A DNA stretch of 64,000 bases. Source: Evansella sp041820985. GTDB lineage: Bacteria > Bacillota > Bacilli > Bacillales > Salisediminibacteriaceae. Position numbers and translations under genes: made by a program. Numbering within the stretch: the stretch's first letter is position 1; each line of letters starts with the position of its first letter. Under the pieces are notes generated by a model, which searched no databases, was not told the origin of the DNA, and saw nothing but the letters and a program-made list of their open reading frames with translations. Below are positions 1 through 7,860 of the stretch, piece after piece. Location: assembly GCF_041820985.1 (NCBI RefSeq), contig NZ_JBGUAU010000027.1, forward strand, positions 1 through 64,000, given 5' to 3'.

Positions 1-590
1 ATGGTTCTGTGCGATTCTCGTGTTTTCTGTGCGATCCTCACGTTTTTTGTGCGATCCAACCATGTTCTGTGCGATTCTCGTGTTTTCTGTGCGATCCTCA
101 CGTTTTTTGTGCGATCCAACCATGTTCTGTGCGATACTCGTGTTTTCTGTGCGATCCTAGCATTGTTCTGTGCGATTCTCACGTTTTCTGTGCGATCCTA
201 CCATGGTTCTGTGCGATTCTCACGTTTTCTGTGCGATCCTACCATGGTTCTGTGCGATACTCGCGATTTCTGTGCGATCCAACCATGGTTCTGTGCGATT
301 CTCACGTTTTCTGTGCGATACTCGCGATTTCTGTGCGATCCAACCATGGTTCTGTGCGATTCTCACGTTTTTTGTGCGATCCAACCATGTTCTGTGCGAT
401 TCTCACGTTTTTTGTGCGATCCAATCATGGTTCTGTGCGATACTCGTGTTTTCTGTGCGATCCAACCATGGTTCTGTGCGATTCTCGTGTTTTTTGTGCG
501 ATCCAACCATGTTCTGTGCGATTCTCACGATTTCTGTGCGATCCAATCACATTTCTGTGCGATCCTCACGGTTTTTGTGTATTTTAAAAA
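1..590. repeat. Tandem array A: about 28 copies of a 20-bp unit
   Basis: The core TGTGCGAT recurs every 20 (sometimes 21) bases, about 28 times from position 8 to about 567. The 12-base tails fall into a few types (TCTCGTG or TCTCACG, CCTCACG, CCAACCATG) that alternate, so a higher-order period of about 60 bp is visible at the left end. The last unit (about 570-590) is decayed. The array starts at or before base 1, so its full length is unknown. Long open frames cross it only because the monomers lack stops; they have no ribosome binding site. Bases 591-729 hold nothing recognisable. Confidence 0.95.
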
Positions 591-739
591 TGCTCTTGGC
601 AAATTGGCACTTCTCTATGCTCGACTTACACGTATTTACGCGTTGTGCCCATACCAACACAAACTCTCTTACATAATACTCCACGAAACCTCACATCATA
701 AGAAACAGGATTCATTATTCTATGTTAGTAGGTGATGTC

Positions 740-2146
740 ATGGAAGCAAGCTGGTTATCAATCCTTCCTTTTCTAGTTGTAATTCCTATCGCAATTTACA
801 CAAAACAAGTACTACCAGGACTTATTGTGGGTCTCTTGGTTGGCTCCTACATTATTTCTCCCACCATATTAGGTGGAATTCAAACAATGCTTGTTTACGT
901 AGTGCAAGCACTAATAGACGAAAACAACATTAAGATTATTGTCTTTCTTTATTCTTTTGCTGGGCTCATTGGAATGATTAAAGTAAGTGGTGGTATAAAA
1001 GGCTTCGTGGAAACTGCTGCTAATAAAATTACTACAAAAAAGCAAGCATTGATCGTCACTTATATATCAACAATTGGGACATTTAGTGCACCTACCTTTC
1101 GTTTTGTGACGATTGCTCCTATTATGAAAGCACTATTAAAGAAAGTAAAAATGTCTACGAAAGAGCTGGGTTTCGTAATAGAAACGACAGCAACACCAGT
1201 CATTGTACTAATACCTGTGGCAACAGCTTTTGTAGGATATATGGTTTCTGTTATTCAAATATCCACTAGAAATGCAGGTATTGATACAGACCCATACTCC
1301 TTATTTATTCAGAGTATTCCCTTTAACTTTTTCGCCTTTGTCATTATTTTATTAGGTATTTATTTGAGCTTTTTTCACCCGTCTCACACCGATGCACCAA
1401 CGGAGATAGATGAAGATGTAGATGAGGAGGATGACTGGCACGAGTGTCACCCCGCTGTATCCAAAGATCTCCCTAACAAACCTTGGAATTTGGTAATCCC
1501 AGTATGCTTAGTTATTGGATTAACGCTTTTCCTTACGTGGTGGGATGGAAATGAAGAAGGTTATACATTAACAGAGGCCTTTATTCGTGCGAACGTTCTT
1601 CAAGCAATGGTTGTTGCATTATTAATTACTGTTTTTGTTTCCATGGCACTCTTTTTATTACAAAAATTTAAGTTGAATGATCTTATCACAAGCTTTATTG
1701 ATGGTGGAAATGAACTTATGTCTGTGATTGTGCTACTGTCTGTCGTGTGGGGATTGTCCTCTGTCACAGACGATTTAGGTTTCTCAGGATTTGTTACGGC
1801 TTACACGGATTGGATTCCTGATTTATTAATAACGCCTCTCCTCTTTGTATTCGGAGCTGCTATTTCCTATTTTATTGGCTCTGCTTGGGGTACATGGGGG
1901 ATATTAATGCCCTTAGGAATTAGTCTTGCTTTATCAGCAGATGTATCTTTACCACTAATCGTGGGTGCAGTTTTTGCTAGCGGGTCCTTCGGTGCTCTTG
2001 CATCACCACTAAGTGATGATACAAATACAATTGCAAAAATATTAGATCTTTCTGTCATGGACTATGCGAGATTTAAGCTAAAACCAGCACTAATAGCTGC
2101 TGGTATCACTACTGTTTTATATACTGGGTTTTCGTTTTTCCTTTAA
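740..2146 (+). CDS. NhaC-family Na+/H+ antiporter
   Basis: This polytopic membrane protein of about 468 residues has roughly ten to twelve hydrophobic segments and the layout of NhaC-type sodium/proton antiporters, which export Na+ in exchange for H+ and serve pH and salt homeostasis. A conserved-looking core runs TIGTFSAPTFRF near residue 110, and the C-terminal part has GSAWGTWGI and ASPLSDDTNT, as in the family. A charged acidic loop (EIDEDVDEEDD, about residue 220) probably faces an aqueous side. The start is placed at 740 because AGGTGAT (730-736) lies at ideal distance; an in-frame ATG at 722 has only a weak AGGA. The ion specificity and the exact subfamily are inferred from sequence resemblance only. 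Confidence 0.85.
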   Translation: MEASWLSILPFLVVIPIAIYTKQVLPGLIVGLLVGSYIISPTILGGIQTMLVYVVQALIDENNIKIIVFLYSFAGLIGMIKVSGGIKGFVETAANKITTKKQALIVTYISTIGTFSAPTFRFVTIAPIMKALLKKVKMSTKELGFVIETTATPVIVLIPVATAFVGYMVSVIQISTRNAGIDTDPYSLFIQSIPFNFFAFVIILLGIYLSFFHPSHTDAPTEIDEDVDEEDDWHECHPAVSKDLPNKPWNLVIPVCLVIGLTLFLTWWDGNEEGYTLTEAFIRANVLQAMVVALLITVFVSMALFLLQKFKLNDLITSFIDGGNELMSVIVLLSVVWGLSSVTDDLGFSGFVTAYTDWIPDLLITPLLFVFGAAISYFIGSAWGTWGILMPLGISLALSADVSLPLIVGAVFASGSFGALASPLSDDTNTIAKILDLSVMDYARFKLKPALIAAGITTVLYTGFSFFL

Positions 2147-2215
2147 GCCATGAAAAAACACTCCACGCCTTGGGAGTTTGGCTGCGTCAAATTTAAAATT
2201 AGGTTGTAATCAAAA

Positions 2216-2246
2216 TACGGATCCACAAAACTCTATGTGGATCCGT
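2216..2246 (-). terminator. Hairpin terminator of the DUF1836 gene
   Basis: ACGGATCCACA pairs perfectly with TGTGGATCCGT around an 8-base loop. Read on the minus strand it is followed by ATTTTGATT, so it most likely ends the gene to its right; it could also slow plus-strand transcripts from the antiporter gene. Confidence 0.7.
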
Positions 2247-2268
2247 CCTAGATTATATACTTTTCATT

Positions 2269-2841
2269 TTATTTTTCCTCAACAATAGAATCCACTAGTC
2301 GTTCGGCAACGCGACGGTATAAGTTGCTCATCTGTATGAGTGATGTAATTATCAGTAACTGTTCTATATAATCTTTGTCTTCCCCTTCTAGTTTACCTAG
2401 CTCATTCTCAACTTCCGTATGTTGGTCTAGAATATCTTCTTGAACCTTCTTAGTATTGGATTCAGACAATGTTAAATAACTTCGATAGATAGATTCCAGG
2501 TCTATGTTTTCATTTACATAGTTCTTGTTTAGAGGCTCCAGTGTTTTCTTAATGTCGCCTATAGATAATGCGCCCTTCATTTGATAAATAAGACTAATGA
2601 GAATGATATGTTCCTTTGAGTATTTCTTGTTTTCAATTGGAAAAAAAAGTTTCCCCTTTGCATAGTTGTTTATCATTGTTTTCGTAAGTACTTTTTCGTC
2701 ATCGTTTCTTTTGGTATTCTTACAATTGTTTTCAAATAATTGGATAACTTGATCCATATATAAATCAATACTCGGAATATCCTCAATCGCTATATTTGTT
2801 TCTAACCCCATTGTTTCAATAAGTTCTTTCATTTTTTCCAT
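2269..2841 (-). CDS. DUF1836 domain-containing protein, putative regulator
   Basis: A soluble protein of 190 residues. The segment with LTKTMINNYAKGKLFFP (about 54-70) followed by KKYSKEHIILISLIYQMKGALSIGDI is typical of the DUF1836 family. That region resembles a MerR-like winged-helix (turn, then a recognition helix that expects an NY.K sequence), so DNA binding is likely but not shown. The C-terminal half is acidic and predicted helical. The start is supported by AGGAG 7 bases upstream of the ATG. It is transcribed alone, divergently from the hemolysin III gene, whose promoter region carries a palindrome that this protein could conceivably bind; that link is a guess. Confidence 0.75.
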   Translation of the reverse strand: MEKMKELIETMGLETNIAIEDIPSIDLYMDQVIQLFENNCKNTKRNDDEKVLTKTMINNYAKGKLFFPIENKKYSKEHIILISLIYQMKGALSIGDIKKTLEPLNKNYVNENIDLESIYRSYLTLSESNTKKVQEDILDQHTEVENELGKLEGEDKDYIEQLLIITSLIQMSNLYRRVAERLVDSIVEEK

Positions 2842-2903
2842 GATAATCTCCTATCACATTGACATATTACAATTATACGGAACTATTTAATACAAGTAAA
2901 CGG

Positions 2904-2956
2904 TTGACCGCATTTGAAAACGCATGTATTATTATATGTAGTATCGTAAACTACAT
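2904..2956 (+). promoter_or_regulatory. Sigma-A promoter with palindromic operator for the hemolysin III gene
   Basis: TTGACC (2904-2909), a 17-base spacer and TATTAT (2927-2932) make a good vegetative promoter. Just downstream, over the expected transcription start, ATGTAGT (2936-2942) and ACTACAT (2950-2956) form a perfect inverted repeat with a 7-base spacer, the position expected for a repressor site. The regulator is unknown. Confidence 0.6.
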
Positions 2957-2979
2957 AACGTATATGGAGGTATTGTTTA

Positions 2980-3627
2980 ATGAACACTTATATTCGTGAA
3001 CCTATAAATGGATTAACACACTTAGCTGGTGCTATCTTGGCTTTTATCGGATTACTTGCAATGGTAATAAAAGTATCTATCACAACGCCCAACCCTCTTC
3101 ATATTACTGCTGTGATTATATTTGGGATAAGTATGATTTTACTTTATGCTGCTTCAGCTACGTATCACATGGTCATAGCTCGAGATAAAGTAATTGCTTT
3201 TTTGCGGAGAATTGATCACTCCATGATTTACATCTTAATTGCTGGAACCTATACTCCTTTTTGTTTAATTAGCTTGCGTGGTGTAACTGGATGGGTGCTC
3301 TTTTCAATCATTACAAGTCTCGCCCTGTTTGGAGTAGTGTTTAAGCTTGTATGGTTTCACTGCCCACGTTGGCTTTCCACTACACTTTATATAGCTATGG
3401 GATGGATCGTCATTTTCTTTAGCGCTCCTCTTAGTAATGTCATTCATTCAAACGGGCTTGTTTTATTAATCGTTGGTGGGGTTTTATACACCATTGGCGG
3501 GGTCATTTACGGTTTGAAGCCAAAATGGTTAGCTTTCAAGTATATGGGGTTCCATGAAATATTTCATATATTTATCCTTCTAGGAAGCTTTGCGCACTTC
3601 TTATCTGTGTTTTTGTATGTTATCTAA
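2980..3627 (+). CDS. yplQ: Hemolysin III / PAQR family membrane protein
   Basis: A 215-residue protein with seven hydrophobic segments. The N-terminus REPINGLTHLAGAILA, the motif SATYHM (about 60), RRIDHSMIYILIAGTYTPF (about 77-95) and the C-terminal HEIFHIFILLGSFAHF carry the histidines and acidic residues that form the metal site of the hemolysin III/PAQR family. The cellular role of bacterial members is poorly defined; some have been linked to membrane-energy or fatty-acid homeostasis. The length matches the B. subtilis YplQ protein. The start has GGAGG 9 bases upstream. The gene is monocistronic, with its own promoter and a terminator about 100 bases downstream. Confidence 0.85.
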   Translation: MNTYIREPINGLTHLAGAILAFIGLLAMVIKVSITTPNPLHITAVIIFGISMILLYAASATYHMVIARDKVIAFLRRIDHSMIYILIAGTYTPFCLISLRGVTGWVLFSIITSLALFGVVFKLVWFHCPRWLSTTLYIAMGWIVIFFSAPLSNVIHSNGLVLLIVGGVLYTIGGVIYGLKPKWLAFKYMGFHEIFHIFILLGSFAHFLSVFLYVI

Positions 3628-3731
3628 GAATGCTGTTACAGTATAACGGAAATAGCGAGTGTAAAGGACCAGGACCACATTATCTTCCACTAAATAGAAG
3701 ATGTCACTTCAAACCACACCTAAAAAAATGG

Positions 3732-3768
3732 GATAACTCTCTAGAATGAACTAGAGAGTTATCTTTTT
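3732..3768 (+). terminator. Rho-independent terminator
   Basis: GATAACTCTCTAG pairs with CTAGAGAGTTATC around a 6-base loop, followed by TTTTT on the plus strand. It lies about 100 bases past the hemolysin III gene and is the likely end of that transcript. Confidence 0.85.
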
Positions 3769-3918
3769 CCTTGAAGGTTGTGTATCTACTTAGCAATGAA
3801 TTTACCTGATAAACGCAGGTCCTACACTTCAAAAGCTAAAAAGTTCTCTCAACTGTAAATGCCGTGCCTGTCTAGATATTGAGCTCATCTTACAAGAGGT
3901 GAACCCCCACCGCATTTT

Positions 3919-4620
3919 TTAAAACTCTTTGATATCCTTCTCTTTCAATTTCTCCGTCTTATGAAAACCAAGTGCATACTTCACATAGCCATAATCATCC
4001 TGTTCATTTTCAAACACATTTCCATCAATTATCACTCGCTCATAATCGTAGCCTTCTTTGTTTAATTTCTCTTGAACATTCTGTGCGATGTGAAAAAATT
4101 CTTCTTTTTTCAGATCAGAGAGATCTAACAAGATGTAAATAGTTAGCTGATTATCAAATGGTAAATCCTTATCCCATACAACATCATTGGGTAATTGCCC
4201 TTTTAACACTTCCACATTTACATCGATCCTTTTGAGAGTGTTTATTTCGTCTGCTAATAAAGTGGTCATCTCTTCTTCCGCTTCATCACTCAATCTCTCC
4301 ATGAGTCTCCTATCAAGTTGACTCTGACGAACTCCATCAAGCCCAAGTCTCGGAATAAAATCACCATTCATTGTAAAATCAAATTCTATGCCACTTCCTA
4401 TTTCCACAACGTTGAATTCATAGCCACTTATTTTAAAGTTATGAAATCCTTCCTTTATACGAAACTCTCTATCTGGATACGTCTCTTCTAGGTGATTACT
4501 CAATGATTTTTCCGCAATAAATTTACTAATTGGATTTCCATTAAAACCAGTATATAGAACTAACACTATTGTTGACAAAACAACAATGAGAATGCTATAA
4601 ATCCATTTTTTCACCTTCAT
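3919..4620 (-). CDS. Membrane-anchored YfjL-like protein of the ECF operon
   Basis: A 233-residue protein with one N-terminal transmembrane segment (about 6-26) followed by an extracytoplasmic domain. The start of that domain, NPISKFIAEKSLSNHLEETYP (21 residues, here noted by its key pattern NP..K), resembles the N-terminal region of YfjL-like proteins. No catalytic motif is seen. It is the third gene of a tight operon behind an ECF sigma factor and its probable anti-sigma factor; only 6 bases separate it from the second gene, whose last codons carry its AAGGAG site. A role in sensing or responding to envelope stress is an inference from position alone. Confidence 0.6.
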   Translation of the reverse strand: MKVKKWIYSILIVVLSTIVLVLYTGFNGNPISKFIAEKSLSNHLEETYPDREFRIKEGFHNFKISGYEFNVVEIGSGIEFDFTMNGDFIPRLGLDGVRQSQLDRRLMERLSDEAEEEMTTLLADEINTLKRIDVNVEVLKGQLPNDVVWDKDLPFDNQLTIYILLDLSDLKKEEFFHIAQNVQEKLNKEGYDYERVIIDGNVFENEQDDYGYVKYALGFHKTEKLKEKDIKEF

Positions 4621-4626
4621 AAAATA

Positions 4627-5202
4627 TCACTCCTTTTCCTTCAGTTTCAAAATGAGTAAACCTATGATACTTCCTATAAACGCAAATACGTAATGGATAA
4701 TCGACATCAAGACCGCACCAGATAAAATGTACCAAATAGCTGCGATATTACTAACATCTCCAATCAGGGATCCGCTACGAATATCCGAAATGGTAATTCC
4801 TATTTGCCACATAAATATGGGAATAAAAGAGATAAAGAAAACAATTTTCATGTTTTTATAAAACAGGTAGGAGACTAAGCCTAATACTGAATAGGACAGG
4901 ATAAAGCCAAAGCTTTCGTTTAATATAGATGTTTGAATAGCTAGAATAAAGGAAATGGCAACAAAAATAATTTGATAAAGAGATAACTTTTGATTTATTC
5001 GTTGAAACATCTTTTCATTATTAATTGGTGACTCAATGTCATTAACAGGTAAAGATTCATTTGTCATATTCAATAGTTCTTCGTATTCCGAATTACCTTC
5101 TATTTGCTCCTCTAGCCATGATTTGGTTTCATTACTTAATAACCCTTCATGATACAAAGGTAACAAATCTTGAAAAATATGAGATCGTTGTTTATCCTTC
5201 AT
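4627..5202 (-). CDS. Probable anti-sigma factor, membrane protein
   Basis: A 191-residue protein. Residues 1-60 are soluble and contain DLLPLYHEGLLSNETKSWLEEQI, the pattern seen at the N-terminus of many Bacillus anti-sigma proteins that hold an ECF sigma factor at the membrane. The classical zinc-binding H..C..C motif is not present. Residues 74-185 hold about four hydrophobic segments. Its first 11 bases overlap the end of the sigma factor gene, so translation is probably coupled and the two proteins made in proportion. The anti-sigma role is inferred from the N-terminal pattern and gene order. Confidence 0.65.
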   Translation of the reverse strand: MKDKQRSHIFQDLLPLYHEGLLSNETKSWLEEQIEGNSEYEELLNMTNESLPVNDIESPINNEKMFQRINQKLSLYQIIFVAISFILAIQTSILNESFGFILSYSVLGLVSYLFYKNMKIVFFISFIPIFMWQIGITISDIRSGSLIGDVSNIAAIWYILSGAVLMSIIHYVFAFIGSIIGLLILKLKEKE

Positions 5203-5683
5203 ACTTCTTCAACTCCTTATGAAGTTTTAGCTTGGCTCTATGAAATGTCACTCTTGCATAATTTTCACTTTTATTTAAAAGTACACCAATTTCTTGAAAG
5301 GATAATTCCCCATATGCACGTAAGATTACTACTTCCTTTGAATGTTCTTCTAAATTGGTTATGAGACTTCTAAGTAGTTCCCCTTCCTCCTTTTTGACAA
5401 CATTCTCTTCTACTGATTCTGAATCTTTTCGTTCCTGTTGAATTTTTGATTCTAGCATTTCTTTATACTTCTTCGATCGATAAAATTTTCTAAGCATGTT
5501 TTTCGCAATAGAGAATAGCCATGTTTTCATCGTCGCGTTCCCAGAAAAAGTAGCAAAGCTCTTTATAGCTTCATAGAAAACTTCCTGGGTTAAGTCTTCA
5601 GATATTTCTTTGTTGTTTGTTTTGGCGTAAAAAAAAGCGTATATATTTGGTTGAATTTGATTATACACTTCCTCCAGTTTCAT
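5192..5683 (-). CDS. ECF-family RNA polymerase sigma factor
   Basis: About 163 residues with sigma region 2 (YAFFYAKTNNKEISEDLTQEVFYEA and the WLFSIAKN segment) and region 4 (EVVILRAYGELSFQEIGVLLNKS, a helix-turn-helix). There is no region 1 or 3, which defines the extracytoplasmic-function group. The start is set at the ATG 5 bases after GGAGG; in-frame ATGs at 5695 and 5686 are alternatives. It heads a three-gene operon with a probable anti-sigma factor and an anchored protein. An ECF-type promoter-like sequence about 60 bases upstream suggests autoregulation. Confidence 0.85.
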   Translation of the reverse strand: MKLEEVYNQIQPNIYAFFYAKTNNKEISEDLTQEVFYEAIKSFATFSGNATMKTWLFSIAKNMLRKFYRSKKYKEMLESKIQQERKDSESVEENVVKKEEGELLRSLITNLEEHSKEVVILRAYGELSFQEIGVLLNKSENYARVTFHRAKLKLHKELKKYEG

Positions 5684-5741
5684 CATTTCCTCCATCCCTA
5701 GGCTTAGCTAGAAGGATAATCTATTACTTCTCACTACATTA

Positions 5742-5767
5742 GTACCATGAAATTCCTTTTTGTTACA
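5742..5767 (-). promoter_or_regulatory. Candidate ECF-sigma promoter upstream of the sigma operon
   Basis: On the minus strand TGTAAC is followed after exactly 16 bases by GTAC. This resembles the -35 AAC motif and 16-base spacing of Bacillus ECF promoters. It would make the operon self-activating. The -10 part is weakly constrained, so confidence is low. The rest of the gap up to 5966 shows only a possible decayed copy of the E-family repeat around 5840-5885. Confidence 0.35.
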
Positions 5768-5966
5768 AAAAAAATATACATTTTTTAAAAGGGTCTATAA
5801 AAATTGATGTTGATTTTTACTCCAGGTTGATCTCGTTCCTTTGAACGATATGCAAACCGCCTCGGTCGATACCTCCCTGTGGGGTCTCGCACACCTTCTA
5901 TAAAAATCTACATTGTTCCTTAACATAGCATTTAATAAGTAAGTAAGATCCCCTCAAAAAACGAAA

Positions 5967-5994
5967 ACCCGCTATGAGTATCCTCATAGCGGGT
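5967..5994 (-). terminator. Terminator of the cwlO-like gene
   Basis: ACCCGCTATGAG pairs perfectly with CTCATAGCGGGT around TATC; the minus strand continues into TTTTCGTTTTTT. It lies 17 bases after the stop codon of the hydrolase gene. Confidence 0.9.
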
Positions 5995-6011
5995 ATATTG
6001 TTTCATTCTAT

Positions 6012-7280
6012 TTATTCAACAACCCTCACAACGCGACCATTAAATGTATTTTTCCAGTAGCCACTGTTCATACTCACTATTGTAACTCCACCACTTTGGG
6101 AGCCGATAAACTGGCCTCCACCAACATAAATACCTACGTGACCATCTGTTCGATATGTATCAAAGAAAACTAGGTCACCTGGTCTCATTTCACTAGTAGA
6201 AACACGACGTCCATCGTTCACCATGGACCTTGCGCTATAACTTAAGTTAACTCCGATTTGCGAATATGCCCAACGTACGAAGCCAGAACAATCGAATCTA
6301 CCATTTTGAATATCATAAGCTGTTCTACCACCACCAAAAACGTATACAGAGTTTCCTATGTATTTTTTCCCTGCATTAATAACGTCAGTAACAGATCCAC
6401 CAGTAGTCCTAGAAACTTGTTGAATGGATGATGTTGCAGCAACATTTGTAGTTTCTGCATTGCGCACCGTTTGGGTGGAAGCTTCAGCAAGACGGACTCT
6501 TTCACGTTCTCTCGCTTCGTTAATTCTAGCTAACATCTCTGATTCCTGAGAAGCTAACTCACTATCTCTTTCTTGCAAAGCTACAAGAGTTTCTTTATAC
6601 TCACTCTCCTTCTCTTGTAACATTGCTACTAATTCTTCATTTTGATCTTGTTGCTCCGTTAAGTGATGCTGCATTCCAACTAATTCTGTAAAAAGTTCTT
6701 CCATTTCAACCATTTTTCCTTCGGCTAAAGATTGCTTCTCTTCCAGCTGTTCTATACTTTTTTCATATTGAGCTAATAAATCTGTATCTGCTTTCGCTAC
6801 TTTATAGATGGCAAAAACTCGTTCTACTAAATCTCCAAAACCTTTGGATCCTAGAATTACCTGTAAATAACTTATGTTCCCACCGCTTTTATGATAAGAA
6901 ACCGCTCGTTGTTGTAATAAATCAAAGCGTACATCGATATCTCTTTGAAAATACTCTATCTCATCTTCCAATTGCTCTAATTCTAGTTCTAGTATTCCCA
7001 TATTATCTTCTGTTTCTACTATCATTTCTTGATTGTCTGATATAGCCTCTATCACTCGATCTATTTGCTCCTGTAGTTGTTCCATTTCAAGCAATGTTTC
7101 TAGTAATTCTTGCTCTGTTTCTGATAATTCTTCTTGAATACTCGTACGTTCTTCCTGTATGAGAGAACGTTGATTTTGTAGATCATTGGTGTTGTCTGCA
7201 AATGCTACAGGAAGTAATGTGAAATTTCCTACGATAAAAACTATTACCATTAGTATTACCAGTACTTTTTTTGTCAACAC
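6012..7280 (-). CDS. cwlO: Secreted D,L-endopeptidase, CwlO-like NlpC/P60 peptidoglycan hydrolase
   Basis: A 422-residue exported protein. Residues 1-29 are a signal peptide (cleavage near VAFA-DN). Residues 33-265 form a long, glutamate- and glutamine-rich coiled coil as in CwlO and PcsB-type hydrolases, where it is controlled by the FtsEX complex. Residues about 305-422 are an NlpC/P60 domain with FDCSGFVRWAY (catalytic Cys) and DGHVGIY (catalytic His). The last 40 residues closely match the B. subtilis CwlO C-terminus as recalled. It cleaves peptide stems during sidewall growth. The start is a GTG 6-7 bases after AGGAGGAAG. In B. subtilis cwlO lies near trxB; here it is about 40 kb away. 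Confidence 0.88.
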   Translation of the reverse strand: MLTKKVLVILMVIVFIVGNFTLLPVAFADNTNDLQNQRSLIQEERTSIQEELSETEQELLETLLEMEQLQEQIDRVIEAISDNQEMIVETEDNMGILELELEQLEDEIEYFQRDIDVRFDLLQQRAVSYHKSGGNISYLQVILGSKGFGDLVERVFAIYKVAKADTDLLAQYEKSIEQLEEKQSLAEGKMVEMEELFTELVGMQHHLTEQQDQNEELVAMLQEKESEYKETLVALQERDSELASQESEMLARINEARERERVRLAEASTQTVRNAETTNVAATSSIQQVSRTTGGSVTDVINAGKKYIGNSVYVFGGGRTAYDIQNGRFDCSGFVRWAYSQIGVNLSYSARSMVNDGRRVSTSEMRPGDLVFFDTYRTDGHVGIYVGGGQFIGSQSGGVTIVSMNSGYWKNTFNGRVVRVVE

Positions 7281-7645
7281 GCTCTTCCTCCTATTTCATT
7301 TCGATTACTGCAAAAAATGCTGTAAGTAGAATCGAGGTAGAATTTGCAGTTTACTGTAGTTTTTTCCTACATTATGTATTCTAGTAATTCCTATAACTAG
7401 TAAATAAATCTACTATTTACCATTGTTAGGCAATTAGAAGTATATCAAGGCAACATCACAAGAATGTAATACGAATGTTACGTTTATATTTCATGTAACT
7501 CTATTACTTTATTTGTCACACAGTTGTTAAAAGATCTCACTGAATCGAAGTCAAAGATTAAAGATACCTTTTCAGAGTATAATTATCACAATATTCGTTA
7601 AGATTAGTGGTAGATATTATTACTATGGTAGGAGATTGATAACAT
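7281..7645. other. Divergent intergenic region, no gene seen
   Basis: These 365 AT-rich bases separate cwlO from a small plus-strand gene. No repeat, riboswitch or convincing operator was recognised. The cwlO promoter must lie here. Confidence 0.6.
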
Positions 7646-7825
7646 ATGACCATACAAACAAAGAGAAGACTATTATATCGTACCGTTATTAGTTTTCTAG
7701 TTATTTTTTCATTTGTTACGGTAACGTTATACCTTCACCTCGAAAGTAGACATCATGATCTTAATCATGAGGAAGATTCCGAAACTCTGTTATGGGAAGA
7801 GAATGAGGAAGCAAAAAAGTTCTGA
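7646..7825 (+). CDS. Small single-pass membrane protein, 59 residues, unknown function
   Basis: An ATG at 7646 with TAGGAGA 8 bases upstream opens a 59-codon frame. The product has a basic N-terminus (TKRRLLYR), one hydrophobic helix (about residues 12-30, VISFLVIFSFVTVTLYLHL) and an acidic C-terminal tail rich in Glu and His (HHDLNHEEDSETLLWEENEE). It would be inserted with the acidic part outside. It ends inside a strong terminator, so it looks like a compact, real gene. No family is recognised. Confidence 0.65.
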   Translation: MTIQTKRRLLYRTVISFLVIFSFVTVTLYLHLESRHHDLNHEEDSETLLWEENEEAKKF

Positions 7826-7855
7826 GACAATTAATTCTATCTCAGAACTTTTTTA
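7813..7855. terminator. Bidirectional terminator
   Basis: AAAAAAGTTCTGAGA and TCTCAGAACTTTTTT are perfectly complementary around a 13-base loop, giving a hairpin with a U-tract on both strands. It serves the 59-residue gene (it includes its stop codon) and the convergent GH105 gene, whose stop is 5 bases away. Confidence 0.9.
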
Positions 7856-7860
7856 CTAAA

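Noticed and set aside
1..735. Overlapping open frames of 244, 192 and 168 codons on the plus strand
   Set aside because: They are by-products of a stop-free tandem repeat, are Cys/Phe-rich in all frames and lack ribosome binding sites.
4080..4095. Another copy of the array A core (TGTGCGAT)
   Set aside because: It is a chance match inside a coding sequence, without the flanking unit.
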